Source: Saccoglossus kowalevskii
Lineage: Eukaryota; Hemichordata; Enteropneusta; Harrimaniidae
Assembly: GCF_000003605.2 (NCBI RefSeq)
Contig: NW_003119425.1
Span: 1,463,284 to 1,482,542, forward strand
Direction: 5' to 3'
Length of the DNA stretch: 19,259 nucleotides
The position numbers and the translations under genes are program-made. Each line of letters opens with the position of its first letter. Position 1 is the stretch's first letter. The notes beneath the pieces were generated by a model. That model saw nothing but the letters and a program-made list of their open reading frames with translations. It made no database searches and was not told where the DNA came from. Positions 1 through 10,700 of the stretch are shown in pieces.

Positions 1-100
1 CTCTCTCAGATTTGTTCATTTTCTAATGATATCTTCTGTTCTTTAATTGCCATGTGCATTGCTAACAGCGGAGCTATCTCAGCCGACAGGCTGCTTGTTT
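1..100 (+). mobile_element. right end of hairpin-ended repeat element (copy A, cut by window edge)
   Basis: All 100 bases match positions 3564-3663 of the complete copy B exactly, and the match stops abruptly after the run of T that follows CTGCTTG. It includes the inverted word AGCGGAGCT and the small hairpin CAGCC-GACA-GGCTG near the end. The rest of the element lies outside the window to the left. Identity over the whole visible stretch suggests recent movement, recent duplication or gene conversion between the copies. No coding capacity is visible. Confidence 0.85.
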
Positions 101-823
101 TAGTTTCTTACTCAATAATTAATTGACTAATGTTTACCTGGTGTGTACATATTTTGCAAACTAACAAGCATTGCATCTTGTATAGCCTGTGATTCACCAT
201 GTTTTTTTTGTTCTAGCATATCGATAATTGTAACCAGTGTACAAATGCCATCATTTATTTGTTTATTGTTTTAATTTTAAGCATTATTATTATTATGATA
301 TAACTTAAAATAATGTAATTTGTATCCATATTGCTGACACTATTTAAACAATAAAATAAAGATATTTAGATATTTGGTTTCTTTGATTATCAATCTGATT
401 TTTCCTGTTAAAAAGCGTTAATGCGTTAACATTGTTACGAAAAGATAAAAAAATATCATGAATAAAATGAATGAGCTGCATTAATTCATGCAATACTGAG
501 CTGAAATGACCTTTGTGATTCAAAATGACAATCTTTGGAGTAAAATGTCAAGCTATGCATATGCAAACGACACCTAAAGAAGTTGAATATTTGTTCGTGC
601 AAATAGTTATTCCGGATTATCTGGTTATTATATTTATATTCTTAGGGTAATACAATGTGACATGAAATATCACCCTGTATTTATACATTGGTTCCATGTA
701 GATAATTTTGGCTCACTATTACATGAATTCAAAAATAAAATTTAAAAAGTCTGCCTTTAAATTTAAGGTCATAATGGTTGTACTACAAATTCGCTGAATT
801 CTAAATATGCTTGTTCTCTTCAG
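101..823 (+). other. probable intron upstream of the lysine-rich exon
   Basis: This is AT-rich sequence with no convincing exon. It ends in a good splice acceptor, a pyrimidine-rich tract (TTGTTCTCTTCAG) whose AG is at 822-823. It is presumed to be the 3' part of the last intron of the gene ending at 1032. The donor is not visible and is probably outside the window. Confidence 0.45.
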
Positions 824-1032
824 GGTGGATCGAAGGTGCATCTGGTGCAGGTGATGCCAAGGAGGATACTACGGAGGAGACTGTTAAAAGCAAAGCCAAG
901 AAACAGAAAGATAAGAAAAAGGAGAAGAAGAAAGACAAGACAGAGAAAAAGAAACATAAGAAGGATAAAAAGTCAGAAGAGGAAAACGATCCTAACTTAA
1001 TGAAAACCGCTCATGGTGTTTTCTATCTTTGA
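824..1032 (+). CDS. last coding exon of an unidentified protein with a lysine-rich tail (partial)
   Basis: The open frame starts straight after a strong acceptor (TTCTCTTCAG, AG at 822-823) and runs to TGA at 1030-1032. The phase implies that the upstream exon supplies one base of the split codon. The exon encodes about 69 residues: a short Gly/Ala/Glu/Thr-rich stretch, then about 35 residues dominated by Lys with Glu/Asp (for example KKKEKKKDKTEKKKHKKDKK), then an acidic NDPN segment, ending in TAHGVFYL. Such tails are common in nucleolar and RNA-binding proteins and may act as a nuclear localisation signal, but they do not identify a family. A polyadenylation signal 72 bases after the stop supports a real 3' end. 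The upstream exons are outside the window, so the protein remains unnamed. A chance open frame is possible but less likely, given the acceptor, the biased composition and the poly(A) signal. Confidence 0.55.
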
Positions 1033-2930
1033 GGATTTATTCACGGCATTGTGTACCTTAATTACAATACATGTAGGTGTCATTTTAAAACATTTTTTTA
1101 GAGAATAAATATATACCGGTAAATGTTATCTTGTTCAAAATGAAAAAAATAAAAATTCTTTTTTTTTATTGCCACCGATTGTTATATTCATAACTATATT
1201 TCATTTTTCATTTGTTGTATTTATGAAATTTTTACACATCTTCATTTACAAAAACTGAAGCCAATATTTTTTTTTTTCATATTATTATGTTATCTATTTC
1301 TGCATCTCAATACAGTGTCATTTTTTTTAGCAGAAAAGTAGCTTTCAAGTTGTATTAAATAGTTAACACTATCTTGAATTTGAACTTGAACATATCTGCA
1401 GTGCAAGCTTTACAGCATAGTAATGAAACATGTATATTTAATATACTGTATCAGATAATATTCCGGTACATACACAGAAACCCAGCACCAGGTTTATTTA
1501 GTTAGTTTATATATGAGTGTGAGACGTGCCTGAGAGCATTTAAACAAATTAAAGCTAAAACAAATATTTATTTTTTCATCTCGTTTTTTTTTATTTTTTT
1601 TTTATTTTCTTGATAAATGAATATCCTAGTATAAAAAATAGAAAATAGATCACAAAAGTCATCAGTTTTTGGTACTTTATTTATTTAAATGCACATTACT
1701 GGTTTGTAGGCATTTCAACTGTGAATTATTTTCACTTATCTTGTTATCCTATTTTTCAAATATACTTACTTTCAGTTGAACTGCATTGTGGGCAACAACC
1801 AATGGGGTTACAGCATGTGATTAGAGAGGGTAGGTAAATGGTGTGTGCAATTTTGTTGAGCAAAATTTTGCTTACCAAATCAGATAAGATATCCTTGTTG
1901 AAAATGGTTTACCCAGTATGTTAACTATTGCAAGTACATTGAAATGTATACAAAGGTGATCAAAGTTGTGCTGACACTTAATTTAATACGTGATCGATTT
2001 TACAATCAATAGTATCCTAATCCATTCTGATTTTCTTCGAAGAGTGGTAATTATAAAAAGCAGAGAGAGATTTTTCCGGCACTGCCAATTAATTTATTCC
2101 ATTATATCGGTCATATTCATAATTGCAGTAAACGTGCATGTAAAGGACAAACTTGCGATCAGTGAAACTTTTAATTCTATCGTAGTATGTGTTTTTAGTG
2201 TAGACTGCATCAAAAAATATCCAGATTTCTTTATTTTTATTTTTATTGACATTGTTTATTAATTTTAAAAGTAATTGGTTCACCTGTTCATATAAAATGT
2301 TTTTCAAAGTCCTAATCTGCACATTTACAAGTTAGGTTTCAACTGCACAAGAGATTTATTTTACTTCTTTTTCCCCCTAGTTGACGTACTGGAATATGCA
2401 AATTTTAGTTTGTTGTTCACCATTTCTTTTTTGTAACCTTTTTTCTGATTGGCTTACAATGACCCTAAGCTCTCATTACTTTACGAAGTTATCCAATCAC
2501 AAATGTGCTTTCTTTTAGCAATAAAGGTGCTAAGTATGGCTTTTATAGTTGATAAAATGATGCAATCCATGTCACAAATTGTTATCTCGATAGCGTATTC
2601 CACCAATTTGTTTTGTTTTGTTTTTTAAGTTTATTTTTAATACATAGTAAAATTAAAATTTGCAAGTGAAATTATACCTTTTTTAAAATAATTTAATACT
2701 GTTAGAAGTGCTTGTGATTGCATAGCTATTAAATCTGTTCTATCCCTGTTAAATCCAGTTTCCTAACAGATGCAATTTAGTTTTATAATATGATTCTACG
2801 TATAGTCAAAATAAACTTGTTGCATACATAATTGTACTTACGATTACCATTTGTGATTCACTTCCAATAATGTATCATCCTTTTGTCCATTTGCACCATG
2901 AAGTATATTTTTTTAATTTTCTCCATTTTT
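1033..2930. other. AT-rich intergenic DNA
   Basis: Apart from the candidate poly(A) signal at 1104, I see no gene here. Poly-T runs, TTTTG repeats near 2610 and short open frames with low-complexity, hydrophobic translations (for example around 1990-2320 on both strands) look like chance. None has splice sites or codon structure that I trust. Confidence 0.6.
1104..1109 (+). promoter_or_regulatory. candidate polyadenylation signal AATAAA
   Basis: A canonical AATAAA lies 72 bases after the stop codon of the lysine-rich exon. T-rich sequence downstream (run of T around 1160) could serve as the U-rich element. In DNA this AT-rich the hexamer also occurs by chance, so the call rests on its position. 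Confidence 0.45.
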
Positions 2931-3660
2931 AGCTCCGCTGTCGACTTTGTCGAGCGGAGCTTATCATATGAGTGATTGTCCGTCGTCGTCGTCGTCCGTG
3001 TCAATGTTTTACTTTTTCGACTTCTTCTTGAAAACTACAAGCCTGAATGCTTTGATACTTGGTGTATATGTACCTTGGGTAGACCTCTCTCAGATTTGTT
3101 CATTTCATGATGATATCTTCAATTCTCTAATTTTGGTGAATATTTTTGTCATTTTTAGTAAAAAGTGATATTTTCGACTTCTTGTTGAAAACCGCAAGTG
3201 CAATTGCTTTGATATTACATATATACATGTAGGTACTACATGTGGACCTCTCTCAGATTTGTTCATTTTGTAATGATATCTTTAATTTTCTAATTTTGGT
3301 GAATATTTTTGTCATTTTTGGTAAAAAGTGATATTTTCGACTTCTTGTTGAAAACCGCAAGTCCAATTGCTTTGATATTACATATATAGGTACTACATGT
3401 GGACCTCTCTCAGATTTGTTCATTTCATAATGATATCTTTAATTCTCTAATTTTGATGAATATTTTTGTAATTTTTGGTAAAAAGTGATATTTTCGACTT
3501 CTTGTTGAAAACCGCAAGTCCAATTGCTTTGATATATTATACATATAGGTACTACATGTGGACCTCTCTCAGATTTGTTCATTTTCTAATGATATCTTCT
3601 GTTCTTTAATTGCCATGTGCATTGCTAACAGCGGAGCTATCTCAGCCGACAGGCTGCTTG
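2931..3660 (+). mobile_element. complete hairpin-ended non-autonomous repeat element (copy B)
   Basis: The left end is a hairpin: AGCTCCGCT at 2931-2939 pairs with AGCGGAGCT at 2953-2961, and CGAC/GTCG extend the stem around a TTT loop. The right end carries AGCGGAGCT again (3630-3638), inverted relative to the left terminus, then the hairpin CAGCC-GACA-GGCTG (3643-3656) and the terminal CTTG. Between the ends are a (GTC)n stretch near 2980-2998 and about four tandem copies of a ~160-bp unit. The right end is shared exactly with copy A (1-100), and both ends are shared in inverse orientation with copy C (10561-10937), which sets the element's limits. No transposase is visible, and target-site duplication is ambiguous because the flanks are T-rich. 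It resembles a foldback or miniature DNA transposon, but I cannot assign a superfamily. Confidence 0.85.
3082..3660 (+). repeat. internal tandem array of ~160-bp units within copy B
   Basis: The word GACCTCTCTCAGATTTGTTC starts at 3082, 3245, 3402 and 3561, giving periods of 163, 157 and 159 bases. Each unit also contains a TTTTCGACTTCTTGTTGAAAAC segment, an AATTGCTTTGATAT segment and a run of ACATGT/ACATATA words. A more diverged partial unit precedes the first (about 3003-3081). The internal units are nearly identical to one another, which suggests recent amplification inside the element. The inverse copy C has only two such units. Confidence 0.85.
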
Positions 3661-4276
3661 TTTAATATTTACATTTAGTTTTTTCGTATTTATTGTAGTT
3701 AATGACTTTTATCTTTTATCGGTATATAATTTTGTTTTTAACACTCAATTGTAGTTTGGCAGGATGCAGATGAGGAAGATGCAAAATACTGTTGCATTGT
3801 GGGAAAACATGATTATGCTGCAAATTAGTATCGTAAACACTCACTCAGAAGTTATAGTACAGTAACCACTTTAATCTCACAACAGTCATCTTTTTTTAGC
3901 AGTACTCTAGTCTGAAAAAAAATTTGTAAAATTTTGTAGCAGTGAAAATGTAACTCAAAACAAGAAGCCACTGAAATTTAGTTCCGCAAAATCTGCCTAC
4001 AAGAAATTGAATGACTTACACTAAAGTGTCCCAGTGCTGCCTGAGTACCAGTTATAGTCTGGACTTGTATGCTACTAAGATTTTATTTCAATGTCAGTTG
4101 GTGTTTGTGGGTGATGTTGATTGGCTGATAAATATAGTATGCTACTAATCTAAATATGCTAATTTTCTAATCAGTGTATGATAGTTGTATTTTCCATGGT
4201 CTATATTAACCGATAGTTGCCTCAGTAATGAAAATGTTACTGCCAAATTCTTTATCGTATGGCAAATTAATTTGGA

Positions 4277-4380
4277 GAATAAATTTACCGTACTTAGTTA
4301 ATGAGTGAATAAATTTACATAGTTAATGAGTGAATAAATTTACATAGTTAATGAGTAAATAAATTTACATAGTTAATGAG
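4277..4380 (+). repeat. tandem repeat, 25-bp unit, about four copies
   Basis: The unit GAATAAATTTACATAGTTAATGAGT occupies 4307-4331 and 4332-4356, with a one-base variant ending at 4380. The first, longer copy (4277-4306) has CCGTACT in place of CAT. The longer form contains ACCGTA, resembling the miniature-element termini found elsewhere in the window, so the array may have grown from an element end. Confidence 0.85.
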
Positions 4381-5189
4381 CAACTATGACGAATATGTGT
4401 TTATTATTGTGGAGAGTGTTAAAGAAACGATAATCTGATCCCAAGGCAGTACAAGTTACTCAAGTTAATCCTAACCAGAATCACAATAGATAATATTTTG
4501 TTATTGTTGTTCAGTAGAATAAAAATAATTGTAAATCCGAGACAGGGATACTTGCAGTATCATGGGTGCTGAAATCCTTTTATTTGTATAATTGTTGTAG
4601 CTTCACTTGTCAGTGAGTAGAATTTTCAGATCAGCAAACACCAACATCACATAGCAACTGTGAATTGAATTGAATTGAATAGAAAATTTATGTGTATATA
4701 TTTATTTTATAAGTACTGTTATGAGCAATCACTCACTAACTGAAATTTAGTAATGTTTGCCTCTAGTACTTGATTACCAATGTTGAATTCATCAAATACA
4801 TTTCAATTTATGAATAGAATTAAACTCTAAGATTGCATAAATCTGTTATCTCTCTGGCCCTGATTTAAAACAATAATTGTTTTTGTGAGACAAATGTGAT
4901 GGATGACTTAGAAGTTTTCTAATCAAGTATTACCGTATTCACTTAATCTGAATGTTTACTTTCTTATAGTTCAATTCTGAGTTCATTTATAATGATGTAA
5001 AATATCGGATGATTTAAATTTGCGCAAATCAACTATTAAACGTATTAGTCTCAAGAACACAGTAAACAGGAATTTTTTCAGAATACAACTTCAACTCTTT
5101 GAGCATCATTATTTTACTAGTAAAATGTTGGTGCAACATTATTTGGTTTAAAATTTGTGATGGTGACATAAGTTGACTTTTGTGCTTAA

Positions 5190-5413
5190 CCTATTCACCA
5201 CCAGTTCTCTGTTTTCATCACAAATTCACAAAATAGTCCTGTTTATAGTCTGCACTTCAAAAGATCGGGATAAAAATAGCCAAAGTTTTTGAATGAAAAT
5301 TGACTCAAATTTTGTTTTTAGGCTCCAAAATTAGGGTTCATTTCCAGAAATATTAAAGAATATAGGAAAAAAGTACAGAAAAATTTGGGCAAGAAAGTTT
5401 GGTGGTGAAAAGG
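5190..5413 (+). mobile_element. piggyBac-like miniature element (MITE)
   Basis: The left terminus reads TTAA (5186-5189) followed by CCTATTCACCACCA. The right terminus is TGGTGGTGAAAAGG followed by TTAG (5414-5417), giving imperfect terminal inverted repeats of about 14 bases inside a near-perfect TTAA duplication. The TTAA target site and CC-starting inverted repeats are characteristic of the piggyBac superfamily. The 224-bp body has no coding capacity, so any movement would need a transposase supplied elsewhere. A related left half appears at 18199-18272. One target-site copy is mutated (TTAG), which suggests the insertion is not very recent. Confidence 0.7.
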
Positions 5414-6141
5414 TTAGAGTTAAGGTGCATCCATGCTTGGACACAGAAGTGTGTTAGCTTCCATGTCTCGTGCAGAAAGTATTGTAGACACCTAACTTTT
5501 TGCTGCTAGGAATTTATCATGGTTTAATGGCATTCATGATGACAACATTTTGTAGATGTAGCTGACACAGCTTTGTGCCAAGACCTGGAGAGAAATTTTC
5601 ACTGCTACAAAATTTCATTGTTTTCACTGACTCGTTTTAATAAGCAGTTCATAGTTGTTTGTGTATAGAAGCCATGTTGACGTGGTTTTAAAGCAACGTA
5701 AATTTGTAGTAGTACAAGCAGTATTCTATGCAGCACAACAAGGAGTGATGAGTGCCTTTAATTTCTGTTTGCAAAATATTCAATAATAAAAGTTTGCTTT
5801 TTGTACAATGTCAAGGTTTATTTGTGGTTTATTTCATTAACGCTATACTGGTTTGAAAGTCATCCAAGTTAAGACTGAAATTTACTCTACATGTTACTGA
5901 AAATGGTAATTTCTTTTGATTTCCAAAACAGTTGCATCAATAAATTGCATATAAAAAACTTTCAGTCTATTAAAATTCATATTTGCATCACTGACACCCA
6001 TTTTGCCGAAACTGTTCTTGCACACAGTGGAGCTAGGTTACACTGTGAGAGTATTATTGGGTTTTTTTGAATGATTAACACATTTGTATCATTAGATGCA
6101 CACATAAACCGAAAATTGCACTTGTGTGCTGGATCATTATA

Positions 6142-6182
6142 TTTGACCATAGAAACACCTCTGTTATTTACGTAAGTGCATT
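6142..6182 (+). repeat. fragment of dispersed repeat shared with the right window edge
   Basis: TTTGACCATAGAAACACC (6142-6159) matches 19224-19241 exactly. In both places it is followed by a variant of TTTAC-TAAG-GCAT. A looser relative (AACCATAGACACGCC) occurs inside the miniature element at 11819-11982. This suggests a dispersed family whose boundaries cannot be fixed from these copies. Confidence 0.5.
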
Positions 6183-7024
6183 CAAAATAGTATGTTGAAA
6201 TAATGAAGGAGGGAGATGCATGTTTCAACACTTACAGAAAGTGATCCAATGCACGTTAATTCAAAAAGAATGTGTTGTGAATAATTGTATGCCACAGTAA
6301 TTTGATTAAGGCTTCAGATTGCAAAGACATTTTATTGGTCACCGTAAATGCAGTAATTAGTTGTTGGTTAATGATGGTAATATCCGCAATCACCTTCAGA
6401 TTGCAAGATCATACCAGGCTGTGTAAATGGCATATGGCAAAAATAAAATTGTATCTTACATCTCTACCGTCAAAATTGCTGAAAACGAAACTTCTATACC
6501 AAAACATTTTATTTCCAAAATTCAATTGAAATACATGTAATATTTACAAAGGTTACACCAATTTGTGCATGGCATAAAATTACAGCTGTCCTTCACAATG
6601 ACAAAAGCATTAACAACAAACTGCCACTACTCCAGAATAAAAATTTTTAAATATACACAAAACATTGATGAAATATCCATTTTGAGCATTTTAAGTTGCA
6701 CCGACGCAAATTCAATCACTCAAACAGTTTGAGAAGGCGCCCTCATAGTTAGAACAGATTAACACTCAGAATGAGACTCTTGGGTCTCAATGTTTTCCCT
6801 TATACATGCACCAAACCTTTACTCATAAGCATATTTATTTAGTGCGCTTCAAGTACAAGAATAGTGAAAACTATTCACATAAAAAGAAATTGCTTTCCTC
6901 CAGAAAAGTCCATGTGCAACAATAATATGCCCATTACCATCCAGTGACCTGTAAATATTGCATGTGGACACTTGCACAAAATGCTTCCATTTTACTTCAA
7001 TATTCATCAAATCTCAAGCTTATG

Positions 7025-7041
7025 CTGGGGGCTGCCCCCAG
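7025..7041. repeat. perfect G/C hairpin
   Basis: CTGGGGG-CTG-CCCCCAG is a seven-base-pair stem with a three-base loop and stands out as GC-rich in AT-rich surroundings. It lies about 720 bases past the EVG1 stop codon, so it might be in that gene's 3' untranslated region, or it may be a remnant of a repeat. No function can be assigned. Confidence 0.6.
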
Positions 7042-7761
7042 ACCAACATTTAACTTAAGACATTTGCTAGTAAGCAGCAATGGTAATTGAAAGTCTTCAT
7101 TATTACAGGATGAAAATCAAACACACTTTTTAACATTTACAAAAAAATACATATAAAATAAAATAATGTAAAACACACAGGTCAAATTGTCAATGCAATA
7201 TTATTTGGATATATAACTAGGGTTTTTCTGCAGCATGCTATGTACTTGTAGTTTATCACTAGAATTATCACTTTGTATGATCTGTAGAAAAATTTTCACT
7301 GACTTCTGTAAGCATCAGAAGTGATTAGATTACGAGTTGGGAACTTGCCCATATTATGCTAATTGATATATTTGAGCATGAAATACCGTTTTTTTTTAGT
7401 AACTGTATACTACGATACAGCTGTTTTCGAGATAATGTTGATCAATGGGTACGTGGGCAGGCTAAATAAATAACATACATGTAAAAATTAAAGCTTGTAT
7501 TAACATTATAAATTGACAGGTACACATATCTACATATATGCTACAATGTAGCAAAAAAAGCAATGATCAAAATAGTGGTGTACATACTGGCAGTTCAAAC
7601 ACAGGTAAGATTGAAATCATAATTATAGTAAATAAATTTGAAAAATAATTGCTGCAGAGGCTACTGTATTTTGACTCAATATGTATATATAGCTGGGGTA
7701 CAAACCATTGTTACAGTAAGAGTCATTCATTTCAAAAAAAAAGTTCGTAAGTAGAGGCGTA

Positions 7762-10700
7762 TTATGACTTGTCAGGGAAGTCGGCTAAAATATCAACTGT
7801 AGACATGGATGGTTTTGTATCACTTTTTACGCTTTTAGTTGACAAAGTACTTTTCTCACTTTCCATTTTTATAACGTCCGGGAGTGGAATAGTGTTTTCT
7901 CGTTTGGTAGATAGTTGTCGCTGCCTCTCTCGTTCAGCTATTGCTTTCTCTAATTCAGCCGTTCGCTGCTTATCTATAATTTCCATCTCTCGTATTGACT
8001 GTGAATGAAGAAAACAAAAATACATAAATAGGATCATTCTTGGCATAATTGTTCTGTCTGTGTTTCATCACCACAATTCCATATCATCAATATGTCTAAC
8101 ATCATCTCAGTAAATTAAAAAAAACAAAAGAATTTTTATTAAATCTACTAAAGGGCGCTACAAAACAAACATCAGTTACATTTCAATACTGTTGAAATTA
8201 TTGTGAAGAATATGCACCATACAGTCATCTGATGACGAAACATACTAGTACTGTATGTAATTTATAATCTGCCCACCTAATTTAAATTAATGACATGCCC
8301 GCTAATTTTGATTTTTACGCCTAAATCAGTTTTAAAATTTGATTTGTTCCACATTTACAGGGACTTTAATAAAAACAAAAACGATTTCCTGAACACTTAA
8401 GGCCATATTACTTTGTGACAAATAACATTTAATAATTGAATACCGGAATCTACAAATGAGTCTTTCTCACCCTGGATATTTCAGTTGCAATGATTGGACG
8501 GAATTCTTTTCCTTTTCCCAGTGACTCCATGTCCGCTAGAAAAGCTTGCCTTTCTTCCACTTCAGCTTGTACTGTACAGAAGGAAACAAATTTAAATACT
8601 TAGATGTAGATAATGTATATATTAAAAAAATTACATAAAAAAAAAAGAGGTGTGACTTACGCAGAGGGTTCTTGGAACCCATATTCACATAGTTCATACC
8701 CACCATAGACTCCGATCAGTCAAAATGACTATTTTGAACTGTAGGCATTAATCTGTGATTCAGCCAATGACGGAGAAATAAATCAAGGTCAGGGGAAGCC
8801 CCATGACCTCAAGATTTTCCCTCACGTCACGAACCAGGTCTATAGAATCTATGGTGGGTAATTGAACTTAGTGAATAGTGTTGTATTTCACAAGTGTTAC
8901 CATTCTTAATAACTTGATCATTAGTTCTAAATTGAATGTTATTGTCATGTTAGTTTTCAGTTAACATTCCAGAATTCGGGAGCCATGTGGGTTCCTAGCT
9001 ACAACAATTTGTAGCCAGTCTAAGAAACAAGGAGCACAGACTTTTACAAAGTTTTAGGAAATTCAAAAGAATAGATCACACTATCGGATGGGTGAATGAT
9101 TCAGAGTATTTAAGGGCAAAAGATGAAGTGGTGATAGTGTTGTTAAAAATTACTGATGAAAGCAAAGACCTTGTAAAGCATAGTTTGAAGATCATGATGA
9201 GCATTCAGAAATGATTAATATCGCAGCGATGAGGTATGTACTGCCAAGTAAAGAGCTTGGAAGCAATTCTAGAATTTCCAGGTTCTAAAACATGGGGGCA
9301 ATACTTACACTCATCAAACCTATCCACTTCTTTAGGCGGCGTCTTTGGTCTCAGTATTTGTTCTAATCTTTGATTGGTCATCTTGGGTAAATCTTCACCG
9401 TATGCCATTATGTGGGACAACCTATCTTTCTCTTTGTCCCCCAGTGATTCTGTGAGATAAACAAAAACAAATATCCACCTATTTATAACAATACATCAAA
9501 ACTTGATTATGGAGTTACACATGTATAAAAGGGCAGTGCAAGAATGAGTATTTAAAATCTTTATTAGAAGCTGCGGCTTCTATTAAAATGATACAATGCA
9601 ACAGAGGGGATGCGCCTTCTATTAGAGCATCTCCACATATGAGAAATTGTGAATTTTTGGTTCTCAATTGTTCAAAAAGAATGGGTGCAGCTGCTATCAG
9701 GGATGCAGCTTTTAATACAGATTTTACGGTAACAGTAATCAATGAATAAAAAACCTAACAAAAATAAACCATGCCAACTTATTTGTTATTTATAATAGTT
9801 AACTGCATGAACCCCCACTTTAATGAAAATGTGAGGTTGAAACACAAACCTGGGTTTATATTTAGATTGCTTATTTTAAAGAGCTGGAAAGGTTTTAAAG
9901 TTACAGAAGCAATTCACTGTAGGTTTGATTCCAATATCCCCAAAACATATATTGTGCAACATTAAAAGCTAGGAGTTATTGTAAATGTCAAAGTGCATCT
10001 ATCCAATAGATATGTCATCATGAAAGCATGAAACATAATTACCACATAATCTAATTAACCTTTTGAAGCACAATAATTTTTTAAATTACCCCATAATTTT
10101 TTGCTCGTGCAGGTCAAAATTTTGAAAAAAATATGTAGAAAATATTTTGTAAATGATGACAACAATGGCCTTTGGCGCTTAATTTGGTTAAAATATTGAT
10201 TCATTAAGATAACACATGACTACTTGTATTGAGACACAAGACTACTGAAATCTCACGTACACAGTATGTAATAAAAACCTAATAACTACATGTAGCCTCC
10301 CACGACAATGGCAACATTTCAACTGGACACGTAATTCAGTTCAATAAACTGAATGAACAATAAATGAGGAATGTTTATTTGAGACTCACAGAAAAGAAAA
10401 TATTTATTTCACAAATATTAGAATGGCTTGGTCTTTGTATAGACATGGGTTGTGAAAAGCAATGAAATGCCTTGTTAGTGTGTGTGTGAGTTCAGTAGGG
10501 GCTTTCACACAATAATGTCTCAACAAACTTAACTGACATTTCTATCTCATTGTTATCAAATACAAGCAGCCTCTTGGCTGAGAAACCTCCGTTGTTAGCA
10601 ATTTCAATTAAAGATATGACAACAAAATGAAAAAATCGGAGAGAGGTCCACCTATAGCACCTATGTGAATAATATCAAAGCAATCGGACTTGCGGTTTTC

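Larger units (their letters stand above)
3664..7761. other. AT-rich intergenic DNA with scattered repeats
   Basis: I see no gene in this stretch. It contains a 25-bp tandem repeat (4277-4380), an ATTGA microsatellite near 4667-4682, a piggyBac-like miniature element (5190-5413), a repeat segment near 6142-6182 that recurs at the right edge of the window, and a perfect 17-base hairpin at 7025-7041. A 21-base word at 3929-3949 recurs inverted at 5595-5615. The part nearest 7762 should hold the 3' untranslated region of the minus-strand EVG1 gene. No close minus-strand AATAAA was found; candidates (TTTATT on the plus strand) lie further off, for example near 6834. Confidence 0.55.

Noticed and set aside
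1990-2322. Overlapping open frames on both strands of about 80-90 codons.
   Set aside because: They have low-complexity, Ile/Phe- or Asn/Lys-rich translations typical of AT-rich non-coding DNA, with no splice or poly(A) context.
2947-3168. Open frame of 73 codons inside the repeat element.
   Set aside because: It is made from the (GTC)n stretch and the repeat unit, is not preserved in the inverse copy, and has no domain.
2931-3663. Helitron assignment for the hairpin-ended element, because on the minus strand its end reads ...GGAGCTAA after a hairpin.
   Set aside because: Helitrons should start with TC, end in CTRR and insert between A and T. The opposite end shows no TC start, and the base after CTAA is A in copy B and T in copy C, so the pattern is not consistent.
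9916-9940. GGTTTGATTCC word resembling a tRNA B box.
   Set aside because: No matching A box, acceptor stem or anticodon arm can be built around it.
10066-10210. TTAACCTTTTGAAGCAC as another piggyBac-like terminus.
   Set aside because: No convincing inverted right end with a TTAA flank was found nearby.
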